A stretch of DNA of 64,000 nt from Deinococcus radiopugnans ATCC 19172 (GCF_006335125.1 NZ_VDMO01000002.1:124001-188000), one strand, 5' to 3'. Positions 26,243 through 37,472 are shown, counted from the first letter of the stretch. Numbers and translations are program-made. Notes: generated from the sequence alone by a model not told the origin.

Positions 26243-27075
26243 TCACTTCGGCCCTCCCTCTGGCATCACGGGCGGCAATCGGTCCTCGCCGCGCCCGCGC
26301 CGCAGTTCGCCCCGGTAGCCGGTCAGGCCCGTCTGCTGCCCGGTCACCCCGGCCCGGAAGGCAGCGGGATCGAGGAAACGTCCGTCGCGGAACAGCGTGG
26401 GCGTTTCGCCCAGCGGAAAGTCCTTGCGGAGGGGATGGCCCTCCAGGTCGTCCGGGGTCAGGATCTTGCGCAGGTCCGGGTGGCCCACGAACTCCACGCC
26501 CAGCAGGTCGTAGACCTCGCGCTCCAGGTAATTGGCGGCCTTCCACACCGGGTACAGGCTGTCAAGCGGCTGACCGTCATCCAGCCACACCCGCAGGAAC
26601 AGGCGGCGGTGGTCGCGCGGGTGGTAGATGTTGTGCAGCACGGCGAATCTCTTGGGGCGGGGCTGGTTGTAGGCCAGGTAATCCAGCCCCACCGTATCCA
26701 TCAGCATGAAGCCGCGTTCCTTGAGGGCCTGCGCCACCTCGCGCAGCCGCTCCGGCGGAACGACGGCGGTGGGCTCCCCAGTCTCGTCCCGGATCAGGCC
26801 CAGTTCGTCGATCAGCCCGGTCACGTCGCGCGGGTCTGCGGGCAAAGCGGGTGCGGACGTCCGGCCCACCGCTGCGCCGCTGGCCGTGACCGCCACAGGT
26901 GCAGCCACGTCCGCCGTGACCGTGATGTCGGGTGGGTCAGTGCGAGCGACGGTCTGCGGGGGCTGCGGTTTGGAGGTCTGACCCTGGGCCTGCGACTGCG
27001 AGGACTGCATCCCCCCGCCGCGCCCGGTCAGCCGCTCGGACTCCGGAGCGGTTTTCTTGTCGCCCTGATCGCCCG

Positions 27076-27079
<4 letters not shown>
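26243..27079 (-). CDS. nuoC: NADH-quinone oxidoreductase subunit C
   Basis: A 278-residue 30-kDa-type subunit. The family domain (about residues 80-250) ends with the [45 protein letters not shown] signature. The first about 75 residues are a Gln/Ser/Thr/Ala-rich low-complexity segment that most NuoC proteins lack. ATG 27079 was chosen because it overlaps the nuoB stop as ATGA; a GTG at 27088 is an alternative. The C-terminus is basic and Gly-rich. Confidence 0.92.
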
Positions 27080-27612
<533 letters not shown>

Positions 27613-27631
27613 GGGGACACCTCCGGTGTCG

Positions 27632-27711
27632 GTCTAAGGGTCAAAAGGTCTAAGGGTCTAACCGCTTTGCCTTTGGCCTTTAGACCTTTAGACGGTTTGA
27701 CAGTTTGACGG
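27632..27711. repeat. Octamer-repeat inverted element, nuoA-nuoB spacer
   Basis: Left arm GTCTAAGG, GTCAAAAG, GTCTAAGG, GTCTAACC (27632-27663). Right arm CTTTAGAC, CTTTAGAC, GGTTTGAC, AGTTTGAC (about 27678-27711). The arms are more complementary than in the other copies, giving a clear potential hairpin within the nuo transcript. Confidence 0.75.
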
Positions 27712-27724
27712 CGCGCAGCGCCTA

Positions 27725-28066
27725 TCACGCCCATTCCAAAACCCGCTTTTTCAGCACGTACACGTAGCCCACCAGCAGCAGCAGCACGAAGGTCAGGGCC
27801 TCGAAGAAGGCGAAGGGAATCAGCTTCTGGTAGGCCACGGCCAGCGGGTAGAAAAAGGCCGTCTCGATGTCGAACACGATGAACAGCATCGCCACCAGGT
27901 AGAAATGCACCGGGAAGCGCTGCCCTGTGCCCACGCCGCCGTGTTCCGGATCGTTGCCCGACTCGTAGGCCATCAGCTTGGCGCGGCTGCCCTTCTTCGG
28001 CCCCAGGATGGCGCTGACGATGACGGCCAGCACGCCAATGCCCACGGCCACCAGCAACATGATCAC
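27725..28066 (-). CDS. nuoA: NADH-quinone oxidoreductase subunit A
   Basis: A 113-residue (as called) three-helix membrane subunit. It has the conserved loop KLMAYESGNDPEHG (Cys absent), the FYLVAMLFIVFDIETAFFYPLAVAY helix with the FD.E motif and a third helix. First gene of the operon. The start is uncertain: GTG 28066 and ATG 28060 lie inside what should be helix 1 and have no ribosome-binding site at proper distance. An AAAGGAG at 28092-28098 sits 7 nt before an in-frame ATC (28084), which would add about six residues (E-Y-L-N-F-V) as in usual NuoA. Confidence 0.92.
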   Translation of the reverse strand: MIMLLVAVGIGVLAVIVSAILGPKKGSRAKLMAYESGNDPEHGGVGTGQRFPVHFYLVAMLFIVFDIETAFFYPLAVAYQKLIPFAFFEALTFVLLLLVGYVYVLKKRVLEWA

Positions 28067-28091
28067 GAAGTTGAGGTATTCGATAACGATG

Positions 28092-28098
28092 CTCCTTT
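28092..28098 (-). promoter_or_regulatory. Shine-Dalgarno of nuoA without a standard start codon
   Basis: The minus strand reads AAAGGAG. The first standard in-frame start (GTG 28066) is about 25 nt away, but an ATC codon is at the ideal 7-nt distance. This suggests a rare AUC start, or a start slipping to GTG. Confidence 0.4.
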
Positions 28099-28176
28099 CT
28101 GCCCCGGCTCTTTTCTGATCCCAGATGAGTTCGTGAAAAACGGCACGAGTAACATCAAAAAAAGAGAGGCAAACGA

Positions 28177-28211
28177 ATAAAACGGTGGGTTATGTTACCC
28201 CTCCGTTTTAT
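28177..28211. terminator. Bidirectional terminator upstream of nuoA
   Basis: ATAAAACGG (28177-28185) pairs perfectly with CCGTTTTAT (28203-28211), and inner GGGT pairs with ACCC. The A/T ends form the stem base, so each strand yields a GC stem followed by TTTTAT. On the minus strand it would end the histidine-kinase transcript before nuo. The gap 28085-28399 otherwise holds no supported gene; 28212-28399 shows only a short AGCGCC/GGCGCT hairpin near 28281, and no clear nuo promoter was identified. Confidence 0.6.
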
Positions 28212-28399
28212 CACGTTTACGCTTATCGGGCGCGTTTCTTCCCCCTCTCGCTGCGCGCTGACCGCCTTCGCTGTGGGCTGAGCGCCGGGGCGCTGTCCCA
28301 GCCTGATAGCGAAAGACCACCCCGCCTCCGGCAGGCGACGCAACGGGCCGACCCGGAGCAGCGGTGAGCGGCACCCGACCAGCCGGACGAGGGGTCAGG

Positions 28400-29551
28400 T
28401 CAGTTCAGCAGTTCCACGAAATCGTCGTCGTCGGCATCCTGGGCCAGCGGCAGGGTGAAGGCGAAAGTGGCCCCGTGGCCGCGCTCGGACTGCACTCCAA
28501 TGGTGCCGCCGTGTTCCTCCACGGCCAGCTTGCAGAAGGCCAGTCCCATGCCGGTGTCGAAGCGTCCATGCAGGGTCAGTCGCGACTGCTCGAAGGCCGC
28601 GAACAGGTTGGGGAGATCATCGGCGGGGATGCCCTCGCCGTCGTCCTGCACGCTGATCTGCACGGCCCCGCCCACCGAGCGGACCGTCACGGCGATGTGG
28701 CCGCCCCCGCTGGTGTGCTTCATGGCGTTGCTGATCAGGTTGGCCATCACCCGCCGCAGGATTTCCGGATCGGCACTGGCCGGACTGAGGTTGCTCTCGA
28801 CCTCGGTCCGCATCACGCGGTCGCGCAGGCCGCTGCCCACGTCGCCACTGGCCAGCGCGATGACCTCCTGAAACATCGGCGAGAACATCAGCTCGCGCCG
28901 CAGGTTCATCTTGCCCGCCTGAATCTTGCGAATGTCGAGCATGTTGACAGTCAGGTGCAGCAGGTGCTGGGTCTCGTCGCGGGCCACCTTGAGCAGTTCG
29001 CGCGAGTCGTCGGGCACGCGGGCGTCGTCCTGCACGATTTCCAGCAGGCCCATCACGGCGGCGATCGGGTTTTTTAGGTCGTGAACCAGCATGTGGATCA
29101 GCTGATCGCGCACCTGTTCCTCGTGGTCCCAGTCGTCGCTGCGGCGTTGCAGAGCGGCCACCCGGCCCTGCAACTCACGGTGCTGCTGGGCGCGGACCAG
29201 CATGTTGCTCACCTGCAGCGCCAGCGCGTCGGGCGCGGTGGTATCGCTGATCAGGGCGTCGGCCCCGGCAGACAGCAGGGCGCCCAGGCCACGGGTGCCC
29301 ACTGCCAGCCACTGCGTGCCGGCCAGCTCGGCGCGCTGACGCAGGATGGGCAGCACCTGGGACAGCGGCACGCCGGGCAGGTCGGTGTACAGCAGCGCCA
29401 CCGCCGGCGGCTGGACATGCGCCTCGCGCAGCAGGGTCTCGGCGTCGGCGACATGCACGACGGCGGCCCGGGCCAGCAGCGGCGCCAGCTGCGAGGCGCG
29501 GGCGCGGTCCGCGCAGACCACGAAGACAGTTTGGGCATCAGGGATGGACAT
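28400..29551 (-). CDS. Soluble sensor histidine kinase with N-terminal pseudo-receiver
   Basis: A 383-residue cytoplasmic kinase without membrane segments. Residues 1-120 have a receiver-like alternation, with a possible phospho-acceptor aspartate in LLYTDLPG (D57), but the conserved switch lysine is not seen (ISDT instead), so it is probably a degenerate receiver. A coiled linker leads to the H-box [10 protein letters not shown] (His157), then the N-box [10 protein letters not shown]1 DDGEGI, F-box LFAAFEQS and G2 [10 protein letters not shown]. No response regulator is adjacent. A TACACT box lies 13 nt before the ATG, implying a very short leader. Confidence 0.85.
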   Translation of the reverse strand: MSIPDAQTVFVVCADRARASQLAPLLARAAVVHVADAETLLREAHVQPPAVALLYTDLPGVPLSQVLPILRQRAELAGTQWLAVGTRGLGALLSAGADALISDTTAPDALALQVSNMLVRAQQHRELQGRVAALQRRSDDWDHEEQVRDQLIHMLVHDLKNPIAAVMGLLEIVQDDARVPDDSRELLKVARDETQHLLHLTVNMLDIRKIQAGKMNLRRELMFSPMFQEVIALASGDVGSGLRDRVMRTEVESNLSPASADPEILRRVMANLISNAMKHTSGGGHIAVTVRSVGGAVQISVQDDGEGIPADDLPNLFAAFEQSRLTLHGRFDTGMGLAFCKLAVEEHGGTIGVQSERGHGATFAFTLPLAQDADDDDFVELLN

Positions 29552-29657
29552 TGACTAAGCGGCAGTGTACCCCGGATGCCGGCACGGCAAGTTGAAGGTT
29601 GAAGACAGTATCCACACCGCCGGAAACCGGGGCGGGAAGACGGGGTCTCGGCCCCTC

Positions 29658-29793
29658 ATACGGATTCCGTCTGTTTCGTTTACAAATCGGGACAGCGCCG
29701 ATTTGCAAACTCCACGCCCGGAACCCGCTTTTCTCCTGCTCGCTTCGCTCGGATTTTCATCGTTCTTGCAAACGATTCAATCGGAGTCCGTAT
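29658..29793. repeat. 136-bp structured repeat, copy A (after trpC)
   Basis: The element begins ATACGGATTCCG and ends CGGAGTCCGTAT, 12-bp terminal inverted repeats with one mismatch. Internal hairpins: 29678-29690 with 29698-29710, and 29759-29764 with 29771-29776. Its last base lies in the trpC stop codon (29793-29795, minus strand). No coding potential or transposase. It matches copy B at 31224-31359 in length, ends and hairpin positions. Confidence 0.85.
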
Positions 29794-30581
29794 CAGACTG
29801 CCAGCAGATCCCGCGCGGCCCGCGCCAGATCGCCGCTGCCCGCCAGACTGCTGCCCACCAGCACCGCGTCGGCCAGCCCGCGAACCTGCGCGATCTGATC
29901 CGGGCTGCGGTAACCGCTCTCGGCCACCAGCACGCCGGCAAAGCCGCGCCGCCGGGCCAGCCGGATCAGGCGCGGGCTGACCGACAAGTCGATGTTCAGC
30001 GTCGTGAGGTCCCGGTTGTTGACCCCGATGATGCGCGCCCCCGCCGCCAGCGCCACGTCCAGCTCGGCCTCGTCGTGGACTTCCACCAGGGCGTCCAGGC
30101 CAAGATGATGGGTCATCTCCAGATACGCCCCGGTGGCCGTGCCCAGCACGCTGACCATCAGCAGCGCCGCCGCCGCGTTCCACTCGGCAGCCTCGCGCAG
30201 CATGGCGGGGTGCACCACGAAATCCTTTCGCAGCACGGGCAAGTCCACGGCGCCAGTCACGCTGTGCAGCGCCTGCGGGTTGCCGTCGAAGTGCCGGGGT
30301 TCGGTCAGCACGCTGATGGCCGATGCGCCGCCCGCCTCGTAGGCCCGCGCCGACAGCGCCGGGTCCAGCGGGGCAATCGCGCCCTGGCTGGGGCTGGCGC
30401 GTTTGACCTCGGCGATTAAAGCCAGTTGTGGGCCATTCAGCGACGCCTCGAAGCGGCGGGCGGCGGGGCGGGCGGGGCCGGGTTCGGGGCTGGCCTCCCG
30501 GTAGTCCCCGGCCCGCTCCTGCACGATGCGGCCCAGCACACCCGGCACGCGGCTCAAGTCAAGGGGAGGCAGGCCATTCAC
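29793..30581 (-). CDS. trpC: Indole-3-glycerol phosphate synthase
   Basis: A 262-residue TIM-barrel enzyme of tryptophan synthesis, closing 1-(2-carboxyphenylamino)-1-deoxyribulose 5-phosphate to indole glycerol phosphate. Signatures are IAEVKRASPSQG (catalytic lysine), SVLTEPRHFDGN, LRKDFVVHPAML, ALVEVHDEAELDVALAAGARIIGVNNRDLTTLNIDL and ESGYRSPDQIAQV. The start is GTG 30581: a TATACT box lies 7 nt upstream and no Shine-Dalgarno sequence is present, so the mRNA is probably leaderless. The stop codon touches the 136-bp repeat. Confidence 0.94.
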   Translation of the reverse strand: MNGLPPLDLSRVPGVLGRIVQERAGDYREASPEPGPARPAARRFEASLNGPQLALIAEVKRASPSQGAIAPLDPALSARAYEAGGASAISVLTEPRHFDGNPQALHSVTGAVDLPVLRKDFVVHPAMLREAAEWNAAAALLMVSVLGTATGAYLEMTHHLGLDALVEVHDEAELDVALAAGARIIGVNNRDLTTLNIDLSVSPRLIRLARRRGFAGVLVAESGYRSPDQIAQVRGLADAVLVGSSLAGSGDLARAARDLLAV

Positions 30582-30588
30582 GCGCCGG

Positions 30589-30594
30589 AGTATA
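30589..30594 (-). promoter_or_regulatory. Leaderless -10 box for trpC
   Basis: TATACT on the minus strand, 7 nt before the GTG at 30581. Confidence 0.55.
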
Positions 30595-30666
30595 CGGGGC
30601 CGCCCCACAGAGAACGCCAGATAGAGCACGCGACATGGGGAGGGCGCATGTTAGCCTGACGGCCAT

Positions 30667-31223
<557 letters not shown>

Positions 31224-31224
<1 letters not shown>

Positions 31225-31359
31225 TACGGATTCCGTTTGTTTCGTGTAGAAATCGGGACAGCTCCGATGTCCACACTCCACGTCCGGAACCCGTTTTTCT
31301 CCTGCTCGCTTCGCTCGGATTTCCGGGTGTTTTCAACACCCTTCAATCGGAGTCCGTAT
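31224..31359. repeat. 136-bp structured repeat, copy B (after hpt)
   Basis: It begins ATACGGATTCCG at the last A of the hpt stop codon and ends CGGAGTCCGTAT. Hairpin 1 is 31244-31256 with 31264-31276; hairpin 2, GGGTGTT with AACACCC, is at 31325-31331 and 31335-31341, the same internal offset as in copy A. The two copies differ at paired positions in ways that keep pairing. It has the same length as copy A. Confidence 0.85.
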
Positions 31360-31413
31360 AAGCAGGCCGGGAACCTGTCTGAGTCTCCCGGCTATCCGGC
31401 TGGGCGGCGGCGC

Positions 31414-31419
31414 TACCCT
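31414..31419 (+). promoter_or_regulatory. Leaderless -10 box for ilvD
   Basis: TACCCT, 5 nt before the ATG at 31425. No Shine-Dalgarno sequence lies in between. Confidence 0.45.
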
Positions 31420-31424
31420 GGGGC

Positions 31425-33119
<1,695 letters not shown>

Positions 33120-33125
33120 GGTAAA

Positions 33126-33326
33126 ATGTCCGCGAAAGGGGGGCTGACCGTGACTGAAAATCCGAAACAATTCGTGCCGACAGACGAGGAATTGTACCGA
33201 CAGGTTGCGGCCAGCCTGCGCCTGGAAGGGTTTGAAACCACGCCGGAGCGGTTGAGGGAACTGGAGAGGAGAGGGCGAAACGAGTTGGTGCATGGGCAAC
33301 CTCGGCAGCGACGGCAAACCGTTTAG
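33126..33326 (+). CDS. Fic-inhibiting antitoxin (VbhA/FicA type)
   Basis: A 66-residue helical protein. Residues 30-35 are SLRLEG, which fits the (S/T)xxxE(G/N) inhibitory motif of class I Fic antitoxins, in the same context as VbhA (AS.RLEG). The glutamate (E34) would occupy the ATP gamma-phosphate site of Fic and block AMPylation. Its 3' end overlaps the fic gene by 35 nt. The start may be ATG 33126 (GAGG 4 nt upstream) or GTG 33150 (preceded by AAAGGGG). No other domain is present. Confidence 0.75.
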   Translation: MSAKGGLTVTENPKQFVPTDEELYRQVAASLRLEGFETTPERLRELERRGRNELVHGQPRQRRQTV

Positions 33327-33837
33327 TGCTGCCGACATGGAGCGCCTTGAATGGGCGCTTCTTTTGTTGCACCGACCAATGCTCAGTACCGCGCCAGAAG
33401 CGTTGGATTCCGCCCTGCTCAAGTCCTGGCACATCCAGCTTTCCGCTGGAATAGAGCGGATGCGCCCCGGTCTGCTGCGAGATGCGAACATCACCTTTGG
33501 TTCTTTCCTGGGGACAGCTCCTGCCCAGCTACAGGCCGAGCTAAGCGCCCTACGTTCAGTTCATCTCGATAAATTGCCCTCGCTGACCTCTGACCAGATC
33601 GTGGAACATGCCACCCGGGTACACGCCGAACTGATTCGTATTCATCCCTTCTGGGATGGCAACGGCAGGCTGGCCCGCGCCGTACAGACCTGGCTGTGCT
33701 GGAGCTTTGGGCAGCGCGCACCGCAGTACACAGATCGTGCCGCTTACCTGGGCGGGCTGAACCGTTACCACCACACCCGAGATCTAGGGTTGCTGATGGA
33801 TGCGACGTTCAAGGCATTGGCCGAACAGGAGAAGTGA
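33292..33837 (+). CDS. Fic-family AMP/nucleotidyl transferase toxin
   Basis: A 181-residue Fic protein. The full active-site motif HPFWDGNGRLAR (residues 118-129) is present, with the catalytic His118 and the anion-binding GNGR. Fic enzymes transfer AMP from ATP to target side chains; paired with a small antitoxin they act as toxins, with DNA gyrase and topoisomerase IV the known targets of FicT. No inhibitory helix is found within the protein itself, so inhibition must come from the overlapping upstream gene (class I). The ATG at 33292 lies inside the antitoxin gene. Confidence 0.88.
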   Translation: MGNLGSDGKPFSAADMERLEWALLLLHRPMLSTAPEALDSALLKSWHIQLSAGIERMRPGLLRDANITFGSFLGTAPAQLQAELSALRSVHLDKLPSLTSDQIVEHATRVHAELIRIHPFWDGNGRLARAVQTWLCWSFGQRAPQYTDRAAYLGGLNRYHHTRDLGLLMDATFKALAEQEK

Positions 33838-33853
33838 TGCCGAGGCCGACAAC

Positions 33854-34402
33854 ATGTTGACCAACATCAACGCTGCCCCCACCCTCCTCACCCCGCGCCT
33901 GCGCCTGCGCCCGCACCGCGCCGACGACTTGGCTTCATGCGTGGAGCTGTGGCAAGACCCGGTGGTCACGCGCCACACGACGGGCAGGCCGCTGACCCGG
34001 CAGGACGTGTGGACGCGGCTGCTGCGGCATCCCGGCCACTGGGCGCTGCTGGGCTTCGGGTACTGGGTGGCCGAGGAGCGCGAGTCGGGCCGATTAATGG
34101 GCGAGGTGGGCCTGGGCCGCTTCAAACGCGACGTGCTGGCCGGACGTGCGGAACTGGCAAAGGTGCCGGAAGCCGGCTGGGTGCTGCTGCCCTGGGCGCA
34201 TGGGCGGGGCTACGCCCACGAGGCCGTGACGGCGGTGCTGGACTGGCGGGACGGTCAATTGCCAGGCAACGAGACCTTCTGTCTGATCCAGCCAGAAAAT
34301 CTGGCGTCCCTGCGGCTGGCCGCGAAAGTCGGTTTTCTGGAACGCGAAAGCGTGGGCGAAGGTAGCGAAGAGGTAAGGCTGCTGGTGCGGGAAAGCCGGT
34401 GA
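33854..34402 (+). CDS. GNAT-family N-acetyltransferase
   Basis: A 182-residue acetyltransferase of the RimJ/RimL type. It starts TPRLRLRPHRADDLASCVELW, has a RESGRLMGEVGLGRF strand and the acyl-CoA-binding block WVLLPWAHGRGYAHEAVTAVLDW, and ends with LIQPENLASLRLAAKVGFLERE. GAGG precedes ATG 33854 by 8 nt. It lies 16 nt after the fic stop; a link to the toxin-antitoxin pair is not evident. Confidence 0.85.
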   Translation: MLTNINAAPTLLTPRLRLRPHRADDLASCVELWQDPVVTRHTTGRPLTRQDVWTRLLRHPGHWALLGFGYWVAEERESGRLMGEVGLGRFKRDVLAGRAELAKVPEAGWVLLPWAHGRGYAHEAVTAVLDWRDGQLPGNETFCLIQPENLASLRLAAKVGFLERESVGEGSEEVRLLVRESR

Positions 34403-34412
34403 GGCTTCAGCT

Positions 34413-35807
34413 TCAGAACCCGCCGCCCAGCGCCTGACCGTTGAGGGTAGCCTCGCCGCCGCCGAGTGCCAGAGTGCTGACCAGATCGTTGCCCTGTCGC
34501 TCCAGATAACCCATTTCGATCAGGGATTGAAGGCCAGCGGCAGCATCGGGGGCCAGCGCACCCAGTAATTCACGCAGCGCAGGCTCGGCCGCCTTCAACT
34601 GTGCCTGTACCCGGACCATCCCCAGTGCGAGGGCTGGGCTGGACACCAGCCTCTGGGCCGTTTCGGCGTCCACTTCACTGGCTCCGGGCAGTTCGGCCTT
34701 TGCAGTCAGCACGATGTCGCCGCCCGGCTGCGTGAGGCTCAGGCGATCGACGGCAAACACTGGCCCGGCCCGCAGCAGCGCCAGCGCGTCGTCAGTGAGG
34801 GCCTGCCGCTGAGCCTCCGTCAGGTCCGCCGATTCGACATCATCCTGGGGCTGCTGGCCCAGGCTTTGCAGGGTGGTGACCATGCGGGCCAGCGGTTCGC
34901 GGCTCAGGTGACCCAGGCTCAGGTGGAATTGCACGTTGTTCAGGCGCTGCTCGCCGTCAGGCATGACGAAGCCGAGCTGCCCGATGTCGTACTGAACGCC
35001 GCCGCTGTAAAAACCATCCCTCAGCGTGCTGGAACTGCTCACCTTGAGGTCCTTGAGGGTCAGTGCGTCCTGCGTCCCGCCAGACAGCCCGCTGTAGGTC
35101 GCGGACCCCAACGTCAGCACCTGCTCGCCCACGCCCAGCGGATCGTCATCGTTCTGCTTGACCGCGTTGCCGTTCAGGGCCATACCGCTGATGGTCAGCG
35201 CCCCTTCCTGCGAGGTGAGCTTGAATTCGGGCCAGCTGAGCCGCGTGCTGGACTTCAGGCCACTGTTCTCGATGTCGCCGATCAGAGACTGCCAGCTCAA
35301 CGTGGAACTTCCCACGTCGCCCTCCTCAAGCAGCATGCCAGCCGGAATGTCGAGGTGGGTGGAGGTGCCGCCGCCCAGCCCCACGACGGTCCGGATGGTG
35401 GGCTTCCGGTTGCCAAACGCTTTTTCGGCTCTGGCTTGCAGGGCTGGGTCAGCAAAGCGGACCTCAGTGTCGACGACGGCGTTCCCCACCGCGCGGAAAC
35501 CCGGTAAGGGGCCGTGCTGAATATGGTTGACGACGATCAGAGCCACGTCCTCTGTGCCTTTGCCCAGCGTCACGTTCATGGTCTGGGTGCTGCTCAGCAG
35601 GCCGCGTTGATAGGTGGAGGACTTCACCCTGACATAGCCTGTGGCCTCCAGTTGCGCTTCGAGCGTCTTGGCCAGGGACTGCTGGGTCTGCGCGGTCTGA
35701 GAACTGGTGTACGCCGTGGCTCCAGCCAGCGCGCCGACGATCAGCAGGGCACCCACCCCCAGCGCGGGCAGGCGGGAGCGGCGGGCTGGGGCTCGGAGGT
35801 TGGCCAT
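34413..35807 (-). CDS. DUF945 family protein (YdgA-like)
   Basis: A 464-residue exported protein. An N-terminal uncleaved-type signal or anchor (residues 15-32) is followed by the DUF945 pattern: QQSLAKTLEAQLEATGYVRVKSSTYQRGLLSST, QHGPLPGF, a central repetitive beta region and FHLSLGHLSREPLARM. The family is of unknown biochemical role and mostly seen in Gram-negative periplasm. A TAAGCT box lies 7 nt before ATG 35807, so a leaderless mRNA is likely. It is convergent with the GNAT gene. Confidence 0.8.
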   Translation of the reverse strand: MANLRAPARRSRLPALGVGALLIVGALAGATAYTSSQTAQTQQSLAKTLEAQLEATGYVRVKSSTYQRGLLSSTQTMNVTLGKGTEDVALIVVNHIQHGPLPGFRAVGNAVVDTEVRFADPALQARAEKAFGNRKPTIRTVVGLGGGTSTHLDIPAGMLLEEGDVGSSTLSWQSLIGDIENSGLKSSTRLSWPEFKLTSQEGALTISGMALNGNAVKQNDDDPLGVGEQVLTLGSATYSGLSGGTQDALTLKDLKVSSSSTLRDGFYSGGVQYDIGQLGFVMPDGEQRLNNVQFHLSLGHLSREPLARMVTTLQSLGQQPQDDVESADLTEAQRQALTDDALALLRAGPVFAVDRLSLTQPGGDIVLTAKAELPGASEVDAETAQRLVSSPALALGMVRVQAQLKAAEPALRELLGALAPDAAAGLQSLIEMGYLERQGNDLVSTLALGGGEATLNGQALGGGF

Positions 35808-35814
35808 GTCTCCG

Positions 35815-35820
35815 AGCTTA
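35815..35820 (-). promoter_or_regulatory. Leaderless -10 box for the DUF945 gene
   Basis: TAAGCT on the minus strand, 7 nt before the ATG at 35807. Confidence 0.5.
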
Positions 35821-35924
35821 AACGAAGACGTGCCCTCCGGAAGACCACAATCCCCTCCCCCACCCCCTCGTCTCGACGCGGTTCAAAAAATCGGATGGGC
35901 TGAACAATGCTGGCCTCCGGGCGC

Positions 35925-36392
35925 TCAGCGCCCCCGCACCCGCTGCTCCTGCCGCCGCATGGGCATGGTGTCGATCAGCGCGGCGACGGTGTTCAGGGCC
36001 GGGAACGTCTGGTAACGCGCCTTGATCCCCGTATCTTTGCCGATCAGCGCGGCGCGGCCGTACTGAGCGCCTACCGTGCCATCGGGATCAGCCAGCAGGG
36101 TCAGCATCAGCGTCTGCGGGCCGTTCAGCCGGGCGTCGCCGGGCGGCAGCAGCGCCACCACGCGCAGGTCACGCACCTGTAAGGCCGCGTCCTGTCGCCG
36201 CACCTCGGCCAGATAGGCGGCGGGCGGATTGCCCACGATCAGCACCCGCTCCTTGCCCAGCACGCTGGCCAGTGACCACGGCTGACCCTGCGCGGTCTGG
36301 AGGATAAAGGGGGCGGCGTCGGCCAGTCCTACGCTCAAGGCGACGGCGGCGGCCAGAGGATTCAAGGCGGACATCTCCAGAGTCTGCGCCAC
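35925..36392 (-). CDS. DUF4174-like secreted thioredoxin-fold protein
   Basis: A 155-residue protein. A short hydrophobic N-terminus (LNPLAAAVALSVGLADAAP) looks like a signal peptide. The rest, LASVLGKERVLIVGNPPAAYLAEVRRQ...LRVVALLPPGD...LLADPDGTVGAQYGR, follows a peroxiredoxin/thioredoxin-like fold without catalytic cysteines, as in DUF4174. The frame opens at GTG 36392; ATG 36374 is an alternative. It ends with a basic tail. The function is unknown. Confidence 0.6.
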   Translation of the reverse strand: MAQTLEMSALNPLAAAVALSVGLADAAPFILQTAQGQPWSLASVLGKERVLIVGNPPAAYLAEVRRQDAALQVRDLRVVALLPPGDARLNGPQTLMLTLLADPDGTVGAQYGRAALIGKDTGIKARYQTFPALNTVAALIDTMPMRRQEQRVRGR

Positions 36393-36430
36393 AGGTATGG
36401 GACGCGCATTTCGGCGGCATAAAGCAGGCT

Positions 36431-37447
36431 TCAGTGCCCGGACGCGTCAACCCGCACGATCTCGGCCCAGCGCCAGCCGCCGGAGCGGGCCATCCCGTGC
36501 AGTCGGCGGCGCAGAGCCTGATGCTCTTGCAGGTAGGCGGCAAACTCGGCGGCGGAACGGACGGGCAGCCCCGCCTCCCTGAGCGGTTGCAGGTCAGGCG
36601 GCGGCGGTATGGGGGCATCCGGGCCGCTGTAGACGCAGCCGTAAGAACGGCTCAGGCTGTCCACGCTGTCCAGGCTGCGGCGCAGGCCACGCGGAGCTTC
36701 CATGTCCAGCGCCCCGCCAATGACGAGCAGAGCCTCGCCCAGCATGGGCAGGGCGGCGTCCAGCGCCTGCCGCCGCTCCTGCTCGTGAAAGCGGTGCAGG
36801 TTGGGCGTGCTGAGATGCTGCGCGTCCAGGCTGTTGAGCTGGGTGTGCAGGTCTTTGAGCAGTCCTTGCACCCCATCCGGATACCCCTGAACGGCGTCCA
36901 GCACGAGCGTCTGGGCATCGGGGCCGGCGCGGTGCAGCAGCAGGGCAAACTGCCGCCGGGCGCTGCGGGCCTGGGCCACCGGGACGATAAAGGTGATGGC
37001 GAAGGTCAGCAGGAAGAAACCGGAAATGGCAGCGACGTCCGTCAGCACCCGCCACAGGTTGTCGGTGGCAATGATGTCGCCCAGGCCCAGCGTGCTGATG
37101 CTGTAGCCCACGAAATACACCACCTCGCCGAAGTTGGCGGTCTGCTCGGTGCTGGCGACTTCCAGCGCGCCGGGCTGCGCCCAGAACACCAGACTCCAGC
37201 CCAGCCACAGCAGCGCCGTCCAGGTGTTCAGCGTGCCCGAGATCAGCGCCAGCGTGCTCCAGGCCAGCACCGAGCGGAGGCGCGTGACGCGGGCCAGCCA
37301 GCGAACGGCGGCGTAGACCAGCCGGTGAATCCAGCGGCTCAGCAGCCCCTCGCCCGCCTGCAACCCGGACATCAGGGCGTCGAGCAGCACGGCCAGCACC
37401 AGCGCCGCACCAGGCAGCCACAGCAGATGGCGCAGGGCGTCCATCAC
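36431..37447 (-). CDS. Two-pore-loop ion-channel-like membrane protein (K+ channel type)
   Basis: A 338-residue protein with several N-terminal hydrophobic helices (about 8-28, 60-95) and a pore region reading YFVGYSISTLGLGDII (about 111-126), where TLGLGD fits the TxGxGD potassium selectivity filter. A final helix (about 137-157, GFFLLTFAITFIVPVAQ) precedes a 180-residue cytoplasmic helical domain that is not an RCK domain. This is an Ion_trans_2-type channel; the ligand and ion selectivity are inferred only from the filter. Confidence 0.75.
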   Translation of the reverse strand: MMDALRHLLWLPGAALVLAVLLDALMSGLQAGEGLLSRWIHRLVYAAVRWLARVTRLRSVLAWSTLALISGTLNTWTALLWLGWSLVFWAQPGALEVASTEQTANFGEVVYFVGYSISTLGLGDIIATDNLWRVLTDVAAISGFFLLTFAITFIVPVAQARSARRQFALLLHRAGPDAQTLVLDAVQGYPDGVQGLLKDLHTQLNSLDAQHLSTPNLHRFHEQERRQALDAALPMLGEALLVIGGALDMEAPRGLRRSLDSVDSLSRSYGCVYSGPDAPIPPPPDLQPLREAGLPVRSAAEFAAYLQEHQALRRRLHGMARSGGWRWAEIVRVDASGH

Positions 37448-37472
37448 CGGACCAGCGGGTCAGCCGGGCCGC

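Noticed and set aside
28155..28343. Small open frame (62 codons) in the gap upstream of nuoA
   Set aside because: It crosses the terminator hairpin, has no start signal and no recognisable sequence.
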